Part shown: piece by piece, positions 1-10,794 of the stretch
Numbering within the stretch: the stretch's first letter is position 1
How the letters are laid out: the number at the start of each line of letters is the position of its first letter
Source of the DNA: Ceriagrion tenellum
Taxonomy: Eukaryota > Arthropoda > Insecta > Odonata > Coenagrionidae
Direction of reading: 5' to 3'
Length of the DNA stretch: 64,000 nucleotides
Assembly: GCA_963169105.1 (NCBI GenBank)
Contig: OY720637.1
Span: 34,591,925-34,655,924 of the forward strand
Position numbers and translations under genes: made by a program
Notes under the pieces: model-generated
Databases searched by the model: none
The model's input: only the letters and a program-made list of their open reading frames with translations
Told to the model about the DNA's origin: nothing

Positions 1-799
1 GAGTACCGCGGTCCAAGACTACGAGGCAAAAAAAATCGCGGAGGATTATGGATCTAGGATCAAATGGAGAGTAACTTACGTCTCCGAAGCAGTACATAAT
101 TGAGAAAAACCATGGAAACAGCTCGCAACTAATTAACGGGCCTCTTTTACCAAAAAGTACATCAATCGTATCATGTAAGCAAAAGGCCACGCAGCGTCTG
201 AGAACAGAATTAACCATCAAAGCGGAAAGTAAAAACGACGCATTAACTTGGAAAACACCCATAAAAATGAGATACACGCAAGAAAGAGTTGGGTAATTAA
301 CAAATCAACCAGGGTATATTGAAAACGTATGAGCTCCTCCAGAAAATGAGAAACCTGTTCCCTACCCTACACGATGCTTTTACTTCAGCAATCCATTTTC
401 TAAATCTAGAATCTTAAGAATCTATGATAAACCATCCCTTTCTTCTAAGCTGATAAAATTGTGAGAAAACTGAAGAATATAGATAAAATTTTAATTTAAC
501 TGAGGAAAAAGGCAAGATTTTAATCAAACTTTCGCCAATAGGTCAAAGCAACTTAACCGAAGTTCGAGGAGCGTAAATAAAGGTAAAGCAGCGTTATCGA
601 GAAGACAATGTGAAAAGTTCGGTTGAAGCTTATTCACGCGGCCTTCGTTTGACTGAAAGGAAAATGGGAAATCAGGGGAAAGATTTTCGAGAAAATGTTA
701 AAATTGGTACAACCAAGTCATCGAAGTCCTCGGGCATTTTCGAATCACATTACTGACTAATGGCCAGTTGCAGGAACGACACATACATCTTTATATATA
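1..799. other. Plain AT-rich DNA, nothing recognised
   Basis: I see no open frame of note, no tRNA-like boxes and no repeat shared with the rest of the window. Treated as unannotated non-coding sequence. Confidence 0.5.
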
Positions 800-1312
800 T
801 AATTATTATGTACGTGCGTATGTCACTGAACTCCTCCTAAACGGCTGGACCGATTTTGATGGCGCTGCGATCGGGTTCTAGGAAAATTATTTCAGCGAAT
901 TTAAAAAAAATATTGTTCTCATATCAGAACATATAACCCCAAAATTTCACCACCCAATATTTTGAAGATGAAAAAATCATAAGTTCATGAATAATTAACC
1001 GCTAAAACCTTTAGAGATGTTCATGAATAATTGACCATCTGAGAATAATTTATGGTTATGTTTGTGTACCATAGGTGGCGCTGATGTCGAATTCTGTGTT
1101 ATTTGACGTACGCATCAATACATGCACAAGTCGTCGCACTTGCGTCGTAGCTTGGCGTAGTTTTAACGAAACGAAAAGATTGAAATGTCAAACTCAATGT
1201 CAAGTGTCACTTAGTATATAGTTTATCGAAAATTCGAATATCGAAAAAACGTTTGCTAAACCCGCTGATAGCCAACGTTTGGGCAGGACAACGTCTGTCG
1301 GGTCCACTAGTA
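800..1312 (+). repeat. Dispersed non-autonomous repeat with the AACGGCTGGACCGATTT motif
   Basis: The left part carries CTCCTCCTAAACGGCTGGAC (831-850) followed by CGATTTTGATG, and the right end reads GACAACGTCTGTCGGGTCC then ACTAGT near 1310. From general knowledge, this pair of motifs (a conserved AACGGCTGGACCGATTT box near one end and an ACGTCTGTCGGGTCCRCTAGT end) recurs in insect genomes as dispersed non-autonomous elements. I do not know its class with certainty. The body contains a local direct repeat (GTTCATGAATAATT, about 985 and 1020). No coding capacity is apparent. Confidence 0.45.
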
Positions 1313-2459
1313 TTATATAAAGTTATTGGACCCATAAGCCATGGCAACCATTCAATAAGTATTGCAGAAAAATTCGAAGAATTTATTGGTTTCATAACTT
1401 ATGGCATGGAGTTATGAGGTCCATTTAGCAGCCAAGATGGCGGATGCGCAATGAACCGCTTTGAGACTTAATTACGAGTTAAAAAAGTTGTTTTGAGACA
1501 AATGACCAGTTTGTTTACTCTTACTGACTAATTATTATGTGCATTAGCAATTATTCATACGCTAAGTTTTCATAAATATTGTCCGGCGGAAAAAGATTAG
1601 ATAAAGAATTCGAACATCAACTATTTGTAAATAAGTTAGGTAACGAGTAGACGTGTTGCTGCAAATCGATTATATTTTTGAGATCGATAACTTCACGGAT
1701 CTCAAAACTATTTCTTCCAGAGCTAAATGTTCTTGCAGTCGGCCATAAGAGACGAGCATTTGATGTGATGTTAATAGTTGCATTTGGGCTGTATCATTTC
1801 TCCACATCTCTCAGTCCTAATCAACTCGTAATGCTTCCCATATCTCTCCACATCCTTCATCTTCCCAGGATCCCCCTTACAAAACGGCTTCAAGCGTACA
1901 ATATCCAATTAATACTTTTTCCATCCACGTAAGTTACTTCCTTTTCTTCATGAAAATAATAAATACAAAAATATGACACTTATTCACGATGAGGTCGAAG
2001 TGTAATTAACCCTCGAGAAGCCGTGTGGAGGACGATAGCCGTCCATGGAAGGCATAATTGCCCACAAACCATGGTAATTACAAACTCGGCGGTAAATATA
2101 ATTCACATCTCAGACACATACGTACATGAGTACCTGGGACCTCGGCGCTATAATTATAATTGAAATTGTTTGATGGCATCCATGCAACCATAGATGAATA
2201 TTGTCCATCCGGGGATAACTCAATGGTCAACTGTTGTAAAACTTTTCTGCTTCACCGGGAAATATGGCATGCAAAAGAATGCTGAGCTAAACGGGAAAGC
2301 TTTCACATCGATCTGGATAAGCAAATCAGTAACTAGAGAACTTAAAGGCCTTTGAAACTCGCCCTGCATGTAAGAATCTCTCCAGGGTGGCTTCTTACCT
2401 TGGAAGTAACGGATGTGTGAGTACATCCAAGTACACTTTTTCACCGTTCATTTTTTCCC
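1313..2459. other. Unannotated non-coding stretch
   Basis: Only short frames with no recognisable domains occur here. A few short self-complementary stretches are present, but nothing that defines an element. Confidence 0.45.
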
Positions 2460-2690
2460 GTCAGGGAGAAGAAGTCAAATGTAACTACTGGAATGGCTGC
2501 CGACTATTTAATCACGCCTCATCATAGAACGACAACTTACCAAAGATCTTTTCGTCTCGATTGGGGCAAGGCTATGGAACAGTGTTCCTAAGGGCATAAA
2601 AGACTCAACCTTCACCGTGTATTTTTGAGAAAAAACTATTTTCACCGTCTTTATGTCCTAGAGAAGGAACAACAAGAAACATTAATCCCA
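2460..2690 (+). mobile_element. LINE-F: 3' coding tail of a CR1/Jockey-type non-LTR retrotransposon
   Basis: The plus frame around 2560-2640 reads ARLWNSVPKGIKDSTFTVYF and is followed by a stop and a short degraded extension. The pattern LWNSxPxxIKxS followed by a phenylalanine-rich short helix is typical of the extreme C-terminus of CR1/Jockey-group reverse transcriptase polyproteins. A frameshift near 2550 separates it from upstream residues ITPHHRTTTYQRSF, which also fit the family (the segment before SxGxRLWNS). Only this 3' end survives; the copy is dead. Confidence 0.55.
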
Positions 2691-3185
2691 TGAATTATTG
2701 TGTGATAACTTATTGTTTCTCTGTTTAATATATGTCCACTTTTTCAAAATAATTTAACATGTAATGTATGAGCTCCATTACTATATTGTATCTTTACTGT
2801 GTTTTTAGTGGACGAAAAATGCCCAGAAACAATAAACATTTCATTACTTTACCTACACTTCATTTAACCAATTTGGTAAGATCTGAGGTCATAAAATTAA
2901 CAATAAAAATGTGATTTTTATCAATATGGCATATCGTACGCCCTTCACTTAACACAGCCAGAGTTGCGCACTGAGCACACCATCTATAACCGTTGTTCAA
3001 TCCAAGGCTTCCCTTACAGTGCGGCCCTCGATATATTTCCAGTTAAATGATCACTCTCTCATGGTCATCTTACATGATGCATGTACTGGTGCGTTCAGAG
3101 GTGAGAATAAAGCTTTCTTCAAAAACGCATCGTGTAAACACGTCAGCGAGCTCCTACATCGGAACTCATCCATGAAATTGCCTCT
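2691..3185. other. Unannotated AT-rich stretch
   Basis: This may include the 3' untranslated remainder of the preceding LINE tail, but I see no clear tail repeat. Nothing else is recognised. Confidence 0.4.
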
Positions 3186-3472
3186 TTTTATTTTATTAAA
3201 GTATTCTACCGGTTATAGTAGGTTTTGTTGAATGTCAGAGAATCTACTTCCGGGTTTCTACACTTTCAGGGGCCTACCTCACTCTATTATATTCTTTTTC
3301 GCCTCAGCATACGACCTATCCATCTTCATCCCGTCCATGAAACCAATTCTCTTTCTTCCTCTTCCCTGCTTGCCCAACATCTTCCCTCTACCACATTCTT
3401 GACCAACCCATCGCCCCTTATTACGTCCTTCAGCCACCTACTCTGCCGATCTCGAATTATATTAAGAAGTTT
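3186..3472 (-). mobile_element. LINE-B 3' end fragment (reverse transcriptase C-terminus)
   Basis: On the minus strand the segment encodes the C-terminal part of the family, with KLLN, RSRWLKDVI and RGRKRxxFMDGMK-like residues in broken frames. The 3' UTR is recognisable from its match to eleven other copies here: the plus-strand string CTACACTTTCAGGGGCCTAC and the terminal ATTCTACCGGT followed by an AAATA-type tail at 3186-3200. It is 5' truncated at about 3472, as is usual for target-primed reverse transcription. Confidence 0.7.
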
Positions 3473-5146
3473 ACCCCCCTTTTACATCACGCGAAAGCAA
3501 TTTAACACTAGGCTATGCGTTCACTCGCGCGCCTAAGAAGACAATTACACCCTTACGAACGATGAAACAAGACACGAACTTGTCGGACATACTCCGGCAC
3601 ATGGCATCCTCCTCAAACCTAAAACCGTAGGAGAAACGAATAAAAAGGATTACCGAGGGATACCACGGATGGACCAAGTAGGACGTCAAAATAGAGTCTT
3701 TTGAAATATTTTAGCAGCTACCTGCAAGGGAATAGATCGGAAAGCTGCAGACAAACCAATCTTCGGACTGATGACGTTTGATGATGACACCCTGGGAGTG
3801 ATTCCTTCATAAATTCCCACAGAGCCCATGTATAAGTTCATCGATTCTTACCAAGGGACTTTCCCTTAAATTATTCCCTCTATTATGCTCTTTGCGAATG
3901 ATAACAGCCCATCACAGTTGAGACTTGAAACTAGATTTGTCGGTATGATGTGTAGCCCATTAGCTGATTTTCCCTTAATTCTAGATTTCCCCTTAATACT
4001 AGTATCATTATCTGCTCCCTACCACTGACACTACGTCAGGTATATTTCCTAAAAAAACTCTAGTAACTCAGGGCATTCACGGAACTTGAAAAGAAAGTAT
4101 AGTAATAAACATAGCTTCCCTAAAATTGACGGCGTACCGATGGTGTAGAGCGTGTCGCTGGAATTTCAACTACTGACAAGTATTTGCAGGTTTTTTGCTA
4201 ATGCACCAACGGTCGTCGCTTTATTACTATTACTGAGGTACAGGGTAGAGCATGCTGGCAATAACTCACCCCTTGCCACACACCCTTCAGGTTACAGGGG
4301 ATTAGGTAGATGTAAACGTATGCTTCTTTAGCATTCCTCCATATCAATGGCCGGAGAAGCCGTCGTTAACGAAATGATTGCCCCACTAATTTCATTTTGT
4401 GGCGATCCTTTTCAGTGCCAGATGTACGATCTCCAACAAACATTGGCTCGCTTTCCAGGAATTGCATGAAATGGGGCTCGGCGAGTTAAAAGGGCGCCTT
4501 CTTTCCCGGAGGAAGGAGTGGACTCATGTTGAGCCTTATGAGAACAATCGGTTGGAGTGTGGGTGTGTAACATTCACGTGCACGCACGCATATTACGAGA
4601 GCGGGTGCTGTGTTATCAGGGTCGACTACAGTGGCGTGGGACTTCTCTGGGGAGCATGCGAACAGCCCACGCACGCTATCACACGCCAACTCGCAAAAGG
4701 GAATTTCCTCACATAGAAAGGAAAGGGAGACCACAGGGGTAGGATCAACTGCGGGTGGTTTTTTGACGTTCCGCACCTTGAACGGATAAATATGCAGGTC
4801 ACGAGGGGCATTTCGTCTAAACAAACAAAGAAACCTGTTACGAACCCAGAAAAATATTCCGATTTTGCTGAGTCGAGGGTTTTATGTCGTTAGCTATAGC
4901 GGATTTTAATTATTTTCCGTCCAAGTTCAAGGAAGAAAGAGAATAGGGTGCATGGGGGCGATGAAGATGGTTTTGACTAACGTCAAGCTGAAGAATGTAA
5001 ATGTCAGAAGAAAATTACCTCAAGCAATCAAAGATTATCGTAAGTATTTCCACTTTCATGTAAAAATTATCTTTACCACTACACTACCTCTAAAATAATA
5101 CATAAATTTATCGGCGCTTAACCGTGGTTCCATTGTTGTTCCGACT
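3473..5146. other. Unannotated stretch with chance frames
   Basis: A 105-codon plus frame at 4399-4716 overlaps an opposite-strand frame of similar length and shows no domain I recognise. I regard both as chance. No repeat shared with the rest of the window was found. Confidence 0.4.
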
Positions 5147-5175
5147 AGAGTGAGAGAGAGAGAGGGAGAGAGAGA

Positions 5176-5207
<32 letters not shown>
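5147..5207. repeat. (GA)n microsatellite with GGGA interruptions
   Basis: About 60 bases of AG dinucleotide repeat, interrupted twice by an extra G (GAGGGAGAG), lie between unique flanks. The minus-strand frame over it, a run of Leu-Ser, is an artefact of the repeat. Confidence 0.95.
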
Positions 5208-5210
<3 letters not shown>

Positions 5211-5459
5211 AAAGGATATTTCAGAATATTTTATCCCAATGAATCCCAAAACTAAGCTCCTTTTATTTTCTACAACAAAGTTTTGCCAATGCGGCGGCTC
5301 TCTTGCTTTTTCTTTAATCACCTCTTTCTCTAACAGATCCCAAAAGCCCCCAATACTATTCAAGTGAGATGTTACTAACGTAAAATGACATTATATTCCA
5401 TATGCATTGAATTCCATTAATTGTAATTAACTGAAATATATACTACATACATACATGCC

Positions 5460-5903
5460 CATCACGCCGTTCCCTTCCGGGGTAGGCATAGTCAAAATGT
5501 TTCACTCATTAATTCATAATTGTACACCTAACTCTGCTTCAATAATTTCCTCCATACTGACCTATCCTTGCAAACCTCTTTTGCCTCATTTACCCCCATA
5601 CACTGTTTCATACACGCCCTCCTGTTTTTGAAACTCCTAATTTTCCTCCTCCTAAGAATTTCCTCTACCACATTCAACCACAACTTTCTCGGCGTACCTA
5701 TACCTCTCACACCATTCATTCTACTCTCATATATCTGTTTCGTTATTCGACTCTCATCCATTCTCTAAACATGGCCAAACCAACGAAGCACACTCCTTTC
5801 ATACACGTCCATTACTGGAGCATTTAACCCACATTCATTCATGACCCACTCATTCCTGACCCTATCCATCCTACTTTTGCCGCAAATACTCCTCAGATAA
5901 TAA
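5460..5903 (-). mobile_element. LINE-A (RTE-like) 3' end fragment
   Basis: The minus strand encodes the reverse transcriptase C-terminus seen best at 14235-14793, including DESRITKQIYESRMNGV and a GxPRKLWLNVVEEILRRR segment. The first half of the coding part is in frame (77 codons, 5528-5761). The 3' end carries the family UTR (plus-strand CATCACGCCGTTCCCTTCCG) and a short CATA-repeat tail at 5447-5459. Non-LTR elements of the RTE clade typically have a short 3' UTR and a simple-repeat tail, which fits. The fragment is joined at 5900 to an inverted scrap of the same element. Confidence 0.75.
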
Positions 5904-5947
5904 ACGCCATGGGAGTAGACTAAACGCCGTGGGTATGAGTTATCTGA
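5901..5947 (+). mobile_element. Inverted 5' scrap of LINE-A
   Basis: GAGTAGACTAAACGCCGTGG then GTATGAGTTATCTGAG reads on the plus strand exactly as in the plus-strand LINE-A copy at 14325-14358, while the rest of this copy lies on the minus strand. The junction is preceded by a partial duplicate, TAAACGCCATGGG. This head-to-head arrangement is what twin priming leaves as a 5' inversion. Confidence 0.7.
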
Positions 5948-6228
5948 GATATATACTACTATAGATAAATTGTAACATCTGTGTGATAAGATAATATTTT
6001 CATACTGTGTAAGGACACTACTTGTATGTTTAGTTGAATGGCCCTTTGTATATTTTATTTTGTAATATTTTCATGTAACTTCCGAAAAACGCCATATCCA
6101 AGGAATGGCAACCCCATCACAGGAACTTTCCATTAGGGGTGCCTAATTTCACTCTTCCCTCCATATTGATTTATTATTTTTTTATTTCTTGTTGGAGTGA
6201 AATAAATATCTATTATTTATTATTATTA
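5948..6228 (+). mobile_element. Possible LINE 3' UTR with TTA-repeat tail
   Basis: AT-rich sequence ends in GAAATAAATATCTATTATTT then ATTATTATTAC at about 6201-6228. AATAAA-like signals followed by ATT repeats are common ends of CR1/L2-like LINEs. No coding part is visible, so the class is a guess. Confidence 0.35.
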
Positions 6229-7124
6229 CTCTCGTATTCATTCCTTTACCGACCTCCAATCGTATGAGCTTGAAACATGCATTGAGGGACATTGGCGTAT
6301 TAATGTCCCCGTAATCAGGATTGTCAGGAGCCGTATGTTAAGGGGGGTGCAGTACACCCACCTTATGATAGTAATAAATGTATTAGCGCCATATCTCACC
6401 TGTAACCATCCTTTCTGGCTCCGTATAGCAGATCTGGAAAGAAATATCTAGAGGTGAGGCAGCTGCTGCCAAACCCCCCTCTCTTATGTCCCTTACCCTG
6501 GCTACGCTAATATAGTGGCATATCATGGTTATGAAGCTAAACGAAGCAAGGATTCGCGGAAAGAGTAGGACTAGAGAATACGACAGATCAGGAAACAACG
6601 ATCGATCGATATATGATCGTAAGGAGGAAATAAGAAGAACGGGGAAATATGACGGGAAAAAATTCGCTTAGAAAACAGACATAAGACAGAAAAAGTGGGT
6701 GTAGATAGTCCAAAGGCTTTAAGGGTCTAGTAAATGCGTCTTTCATTCCGCACCATATATTACCTACGGAGATGGGCAAACCCGTTCATTTTTGGGAGCT
6801 CGCCCACTCTGAACTGGTCCTTTTTGGAACCCGTTACATTTCACTCGTTCACCGTTCCTTTATCATTGGTGGTCATGAACTTTTATTTTTTAACATGTTC
6901 TTGGTGTTTAAAGAATGTTAAAAAAAAACAAGACATACTAAGTGTTCCGTAATGATGGCGTTTCAGAAATGTTGGATAAAATAAAAGATAGAAGGTAATA
7001 TTACCAACATATTACATGGCTTCGTGAATAGGTTAAATTTATATGAAGAGAAAAAGTGCTGCTAATTACACCGCGAGTATCGGCAGATGAATTTTGGGGT
7101 GTTATAAAGAACATCCTATCTCAT
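6229..7124. other. Unannotated stretch
   Basis: Short overlapping frames on both strands lack recognisable domains. Nothing repeated in the window was found. Confidence 0.4.
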
Positions 7125-7545
7125 ACAGATAGGATGGAAGGAGCGAAAGAAACGGCGGACCGAAAGGAACGACGAACCGAAAGAACTGCCGGACCGAAAG
7201 GAACGAAGGACCGACCGGACCGAAAGGACCGACCGGCCGAACAGACCGATTGACCGAAAGGAACGAAAGACCGAATGACTGAAAGGACCGACAGGACCGA
7301 CGGACCGAAAGGACCGACAGGCCGTAAGGACCGATTGACCGAAAGGAACGAAAGACCGAATGACTGAAAGGACCGACGAGCCGTAAGGACCGATTAACCG
7401 AAAGGAACGAAAGACCGAATGACTGAAAGGACCGACAGGACCGACGGACCGAAAGGACCGACGGGCCGTAAGGACCGATTGATCGAAAGGAACGAAAGAC
7501 CGAATAACTGGAAATACGAAGGACCGTAAGAAACGGTCGTTCCAT
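7125..7545. repeat. GACCGAAAG minisatellite with an 85-bp higher-order unit
   Basis: The region is built from 9-10 bp words of the type GACCGAAAG, GACCGACAG and GAACGAAAG. The longer anchor GACCGATTGACCGAAAGGAA recurs (with small changes) at 7244, 7329, 7388 and 7473, that is at spacings of 85, 59 and 85 bases. This is an 85-bp higher-order unit with one shortened unit that lacks 26 bases. The minus strand stays open for 165 codons as Ser/Arg/Phe-rich repeats (SFRSIGPYG, SVRRSCRSFQSFG), which I consider a by-product of the repeat. Confidence 0.9.
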
Positions 7546-7944
7546 TGAAGTCGGTCCTCCCGAACAATCCATGGACCCCTTCGTTCGCGAACGACCCACC
7601 TCTATTAACCTAACTTCACAAATTGTACGTCAGTCAACCACAGTATACATGCCTCGTTAAACTGCAATAAATTGTATCTAATTCCACTAAACACCGTTCA
7701 TTATTCCACAATTCTTCCCTCCTTTGCCCAAGTATGCAAATGAATTTCTTTTATCGCACAACGATCGTCCCGCGACATATTGATATACATTCAGGCAAAA
7801 TTTTTCAAAATGACTCAACGCCTTCCTCTCTTTCATTCCTCGCTTAAAATATTCGAGTCTCCCTTCCTTCGACTCGTCAAATTTTCTCCATTCGTCTACA
7901 ACCTCATATCTTACAAGATTCAAATCTAGATTTATTCACATTCA
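7546..7944. other. Unannotated stretch with one 78-codon minus frame
   Basis: A minus frame at 7687-7923 contains EEWRKF-like, charged residues, but I cannot link it to any family. It may be a piece of the adjacent PLE-bearing insertion or chance. Confidence 0.35.
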
Positions 7945-8610
7945 ATTATAACTCTCTCGGCCAACATGCAATATAGATAACAACAAGTTTCTTGAATATG
8001 TGGCTGTTTACGTATTTCACTCGCAGCCAACGTTTCGCCAAAGATATTCGCTACCTCGGGGCTCTGCAACACGAAACAGAGACATACAGCCACGTATTTA
8101 TATAAATATTAGCACAGAAGTTGGTTAATCGGGAATTTACCTACCATTGAGCTTAATATTGAACATTAACCAAAATAAACAACAACTCCGAACAGTAAAG
8201 AAATATGTAAACAAGCAACAATGACATTAACACAAACCATGTGCAAATTTAGCAAAAAAATAATTAGCGATTAAATTAAAATTTCACAACTTTCAACACT
8301 TAATAAACAAATTTGACATTGCCAACGATTTCTTTTTTATTAGACTACAAAAACAAAAAATTCTGAGTTCAATAAGGATTCATACTATCGAACCAATATA
8401 AATTCAACTAAGTTTATCATTGCCAGTTCTCCTATTACAACATTATTGTTTTTATGATCTGTACCAGTTCTTTGAATAGTCTCTTCTACAAACGCGGATC
8501 ATTAACAATAATTCTGAAATTGAAAAAATCAAAACTATGATATTTTATGATTGAATGATCCGCAAGGGAACACGTTTGTTTCGATAATTTCATTCAATAA
8601 AATATTTCAA
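7945..8610 (-). mobile_element. Penelope-like element (PLE) 3' remnant
   Basis: On the minus strand, 8455-8500 reads EETIQRTGTDHKNN, which aligns with the end of the GIY-YIG region coded at 55436-55732. The downstream UTR is alignable over hundreds of bases to 54895-55430, with ATACAGCC and ACGTATTTATATAAATATTA landmarks. The 3' terminal unit (7985-8100) contains TTTGGCGAAACGTTGGCTGC, the GAAAC-containing end motif shared with 50487-50510. The coding part is full of stops and the element is 5' truncated. Confidence 0.65.
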
Positions 8611-9221
8611 ATAATAATAATTTATTCAAGCCCCACAAACACCCGGAATTGGGAATCAAGAGAGCACAAGCAACATCTCCGAGAGAGAGCCAGCTCAAAA
8701 TCACCAAGAAACGAAAAAAAAGCTCTACTGCCGCAATGCAAGGGAGGCAATAATGGCACCGGATAAGCCGCAATTCCGGCTTCCAAGTTACGTCATTTCC
8801 CCTTCACAAACAACCGAAAGTGGGACGACCAAGATGACAGAGAGAAAGAGAGAGCAAGCCAACCATTCGAAATAAAAAAACTGTTCTATCTGCATCACAA
8901 CGAATCATGTGCGGATTCAATAGGGCATTGAAAGGAAAGATCACCCACACACGGCCCACTTCCCTTGAATATTTCGTAACGGCGGAAAAAATGTACGCTA
9001 AATGTACGGACTGAATTATGCGTTGAGGGAGAAAGGGCATAGAACTCATGCACACGAGGTATACTGGTATAAGAGTCAGCTCGCAGTTCTCGGTAAAAAA
9101 TGGAGGAATATAGATGCGAAGAAAGCTATGACATGAAAGGGGTTAATCTAAAGAAATGGCTTTTGTAGATTGGGGAAGGCAAAGAAGGTGAACAGCGGAA
9201 GTCTATAGCTTTTCGGATGGA
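8611..9221. other. Unannotated stretch
   Basis: Purine-rich at 8630-8760. Overlapping short frames occur, and nothing is recognised. Confidence 0.4.
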
Positions 9222-9513
9222 GGATTTTTGGGGAGGCGACCCACAGCTAAGGTCATTTGTGCCATAGATTAGGTAAGGGAGGAAGGGTGGATAGAAACCC
9301 GGCGTCGGCATTACCCTGCTCTTAACGAAAGGCGCCAAGGGGACCACGGTTTAACGTCTCATCCGACAGACGGGGTACTGCACTTGAGATGCCCTCCACA
9401 AGACACGTAGGGATCGGGTTTCCTCTGAAAAACATCCTCCTCTGTAGGAGTTTGAAACCTGGCCGTCCGCATGATTAGCCAGTACTCTAGCCACCACACC
9501 AACCCGATCCCCT
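9222..9513 (-). mobile_element. tRNA-derived SINE, family S1
   Basis: Read on the minus strand, this is a copy of the element at 45302-45606. It has an RNA polymerase III A-box-like GGTTGGTGTGGTGGCTAGAG at the 5' end (about 9509-9488) and a B-box-like region near 9450 altered to GGTTTCAAACT. The body TGTCTTGTGGAGGGCATC is followed by a TTAAC and AAAGGCGCC segment, and the 3' end carries GGTCATTTGTGCC. B-box decay suggests the copy is old. Confidence 0.75.
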
Positions 9514-9565
9514 GGTCTGGTCCGAGCTGGTCCGAGGTCTCACACTGCCATGAGTCAAGTACTAT

Positions 9566-9766
9566 AGCTTTACACGGTACATTTTTTTGTACAAACGAAT
9601 GTGTCATAGAATGTACAAGAAAATGAAAGGAATTAGTGCAGATTCTATTTCCCGTTCAGTCATTCAGACAATCATACAATTTGCTGCTTTACACGGTACA
9701 ATTTTCCTCATGCAAGAGCTCATACATTCGTTTGTAAAATAAAATGCACCGTGTAAAGCGGCTTTA
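9566..9766. mobile_element. MITE-like element with GCTTTACACGGTACATTT termini, copy 1
   Basis: Terminal inverted repeats read AGCTTTACACGGTACATTTT on the left and GCACCGTGTAAAGCGGCTTT on the right. The same terminal sequence occurs a third time inside (GCTTTACACGGTACAATTTT at 9683-9702), so the right half folds on itself. The centre, CTATTTCCCGTTCAGTCATT, is shared with 13737-13946 and 50050-50606. No coding capacity. I cannot assign a superfamily; the flanks suggest a TTAA- or TTA-like target, but this is weak. Confidence 0.75.
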
Positions 9767-9785
9767 AGAACCTACCCCTGAAAGA

Positions 9786-9840
9786 CTGATCGGACATTTA
9801 GAACATCGGACATTTAGAACATCGGACAGGCATTTAGACA
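9786..9840. repeat. Short tandem repeat, TCGGACATTTAGAACA
   Basis: The 16-base word ATCGGACATTTAGAAC occurs in tandem about two and a half times before decaying into GGCATTTAGACATAG. The following GCAAGGTTTAGAGAA looks unrelated. Confidence 0.8.
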
Positions 9841-10014
9841 TAGTTGGCGCAAGGTTTAGAGAATAATAAGAAAAAAACGTGCACACTTATTTACCTCCAA
9901 TGGTTGAAGACAAAAATACTCGGCTCACACATTCGTTAACTTCACAATATGAATATTAGAGCACAATATTATTACAGAAGATTAGAACTATTAGAGCAGT
10001 CTAGTATATAACAG

Positions 10015-10230
10015 ATATGTGGGTGTGGAGAAGGATGGAGAGAGTGAGCTGGGTGGCCAGAAGGACAAACGAGGAGATATTGGATATGGTTGGAGAGGAG
10101 AGGAAGCTAGAACTTCGAAGGAGACAGAAGATATTGATGGGAGAACACTAAGGAAGCGCAGTAGAGGAAGGAAGAGGATAGGAATAATGGACAAAATAAA
10201 AAGCGTGAGACGATATTAGGAATTCAATAA
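10015..10230 (+). mobile_element. Diverged LINE-B fragment
   Basis: GTGTGGAGAAGGATGGAGAG then a frame RTNEEILDMVGEERKLELRR in broken form matches the LINE-B coding region (KTNEEVLEMVGEERKLLNE in better copies). The tail of the frame reads RGRKRIGIMDKIKS, the equivalent of RGRKRIGFMDGMKK. It is more diverged than other copies and truncated at both ends. Confidence 0.6.
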
Positions 10231-10794
10231 GGATCTAATGGCGGGTCATCCACAGTAGTGAAAACGAATTAGGATAAATACTGTCCAAAAATGTACCAAT
10301 CAGTGGGAGGAATACTTAATGATGATGATGAGTATATAACAAACATATTTCTTCGCAAGTACAAAAGAATTCCCTTTGAGAAGAACATCTACTCTTGGAT
10401 ACGATCACTCATTAAGATTCATCACAGTGATTCCGAGAAACAGATTCTCATATCATGGCATTCAATTATTCTCGGCTTAGCCAACACAATGACTTCACCA
10501 GTGACCACCTCAGCCATATTACGAGAGATTTGTCAACTTCTTTCTGTTTCATGACGTAACCAAACCGATTACTTTTTCGTCCGCACTCTTGAAGTCGTTT
10601 AAGGCATCGAATACTGTACACAATCACAGAGCAAAACTTTACCAAGTAAAAGATTGGACATAAGTTGAAGAAGAAAACATAAATACTGAACAAAATAACT
10701 AGTGAGTAACCAATTATATTTTAAGCGTCAAATATTTAAGCTAACATAACATTTTTCCCACGAGGTAATCCTAGTAGAATAAGAGAATTGTTAG
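10231..10794. other. Unannotated stretch
   Basis: An 87-codon plus frame (10291-10554) overlaps an opposite frame. It starts MYQSVGGILNDDDEYI and shows no family signature I can name. Could be chance. Confidence 0.35.

Noticed and set aside
4399..4824. 105- and 112-codon frames facing each other
   Set aside because: They overlap on opposite strands and neither shows a family signature.
7125..7545. Repeat array as a CRISPR locus
   Set aside because: There are no unique spacers, units are contiguous, and the genome context is eukaryotic with LINEs and SINEs.
7102..7599. 165-codon minus-strand open frame as a possible protein gene
   Set aside because: It lies over the GACCGAAAG minisatellite and its translation is a direct read-out of the repeat, with no unique portion that resembles a protein.
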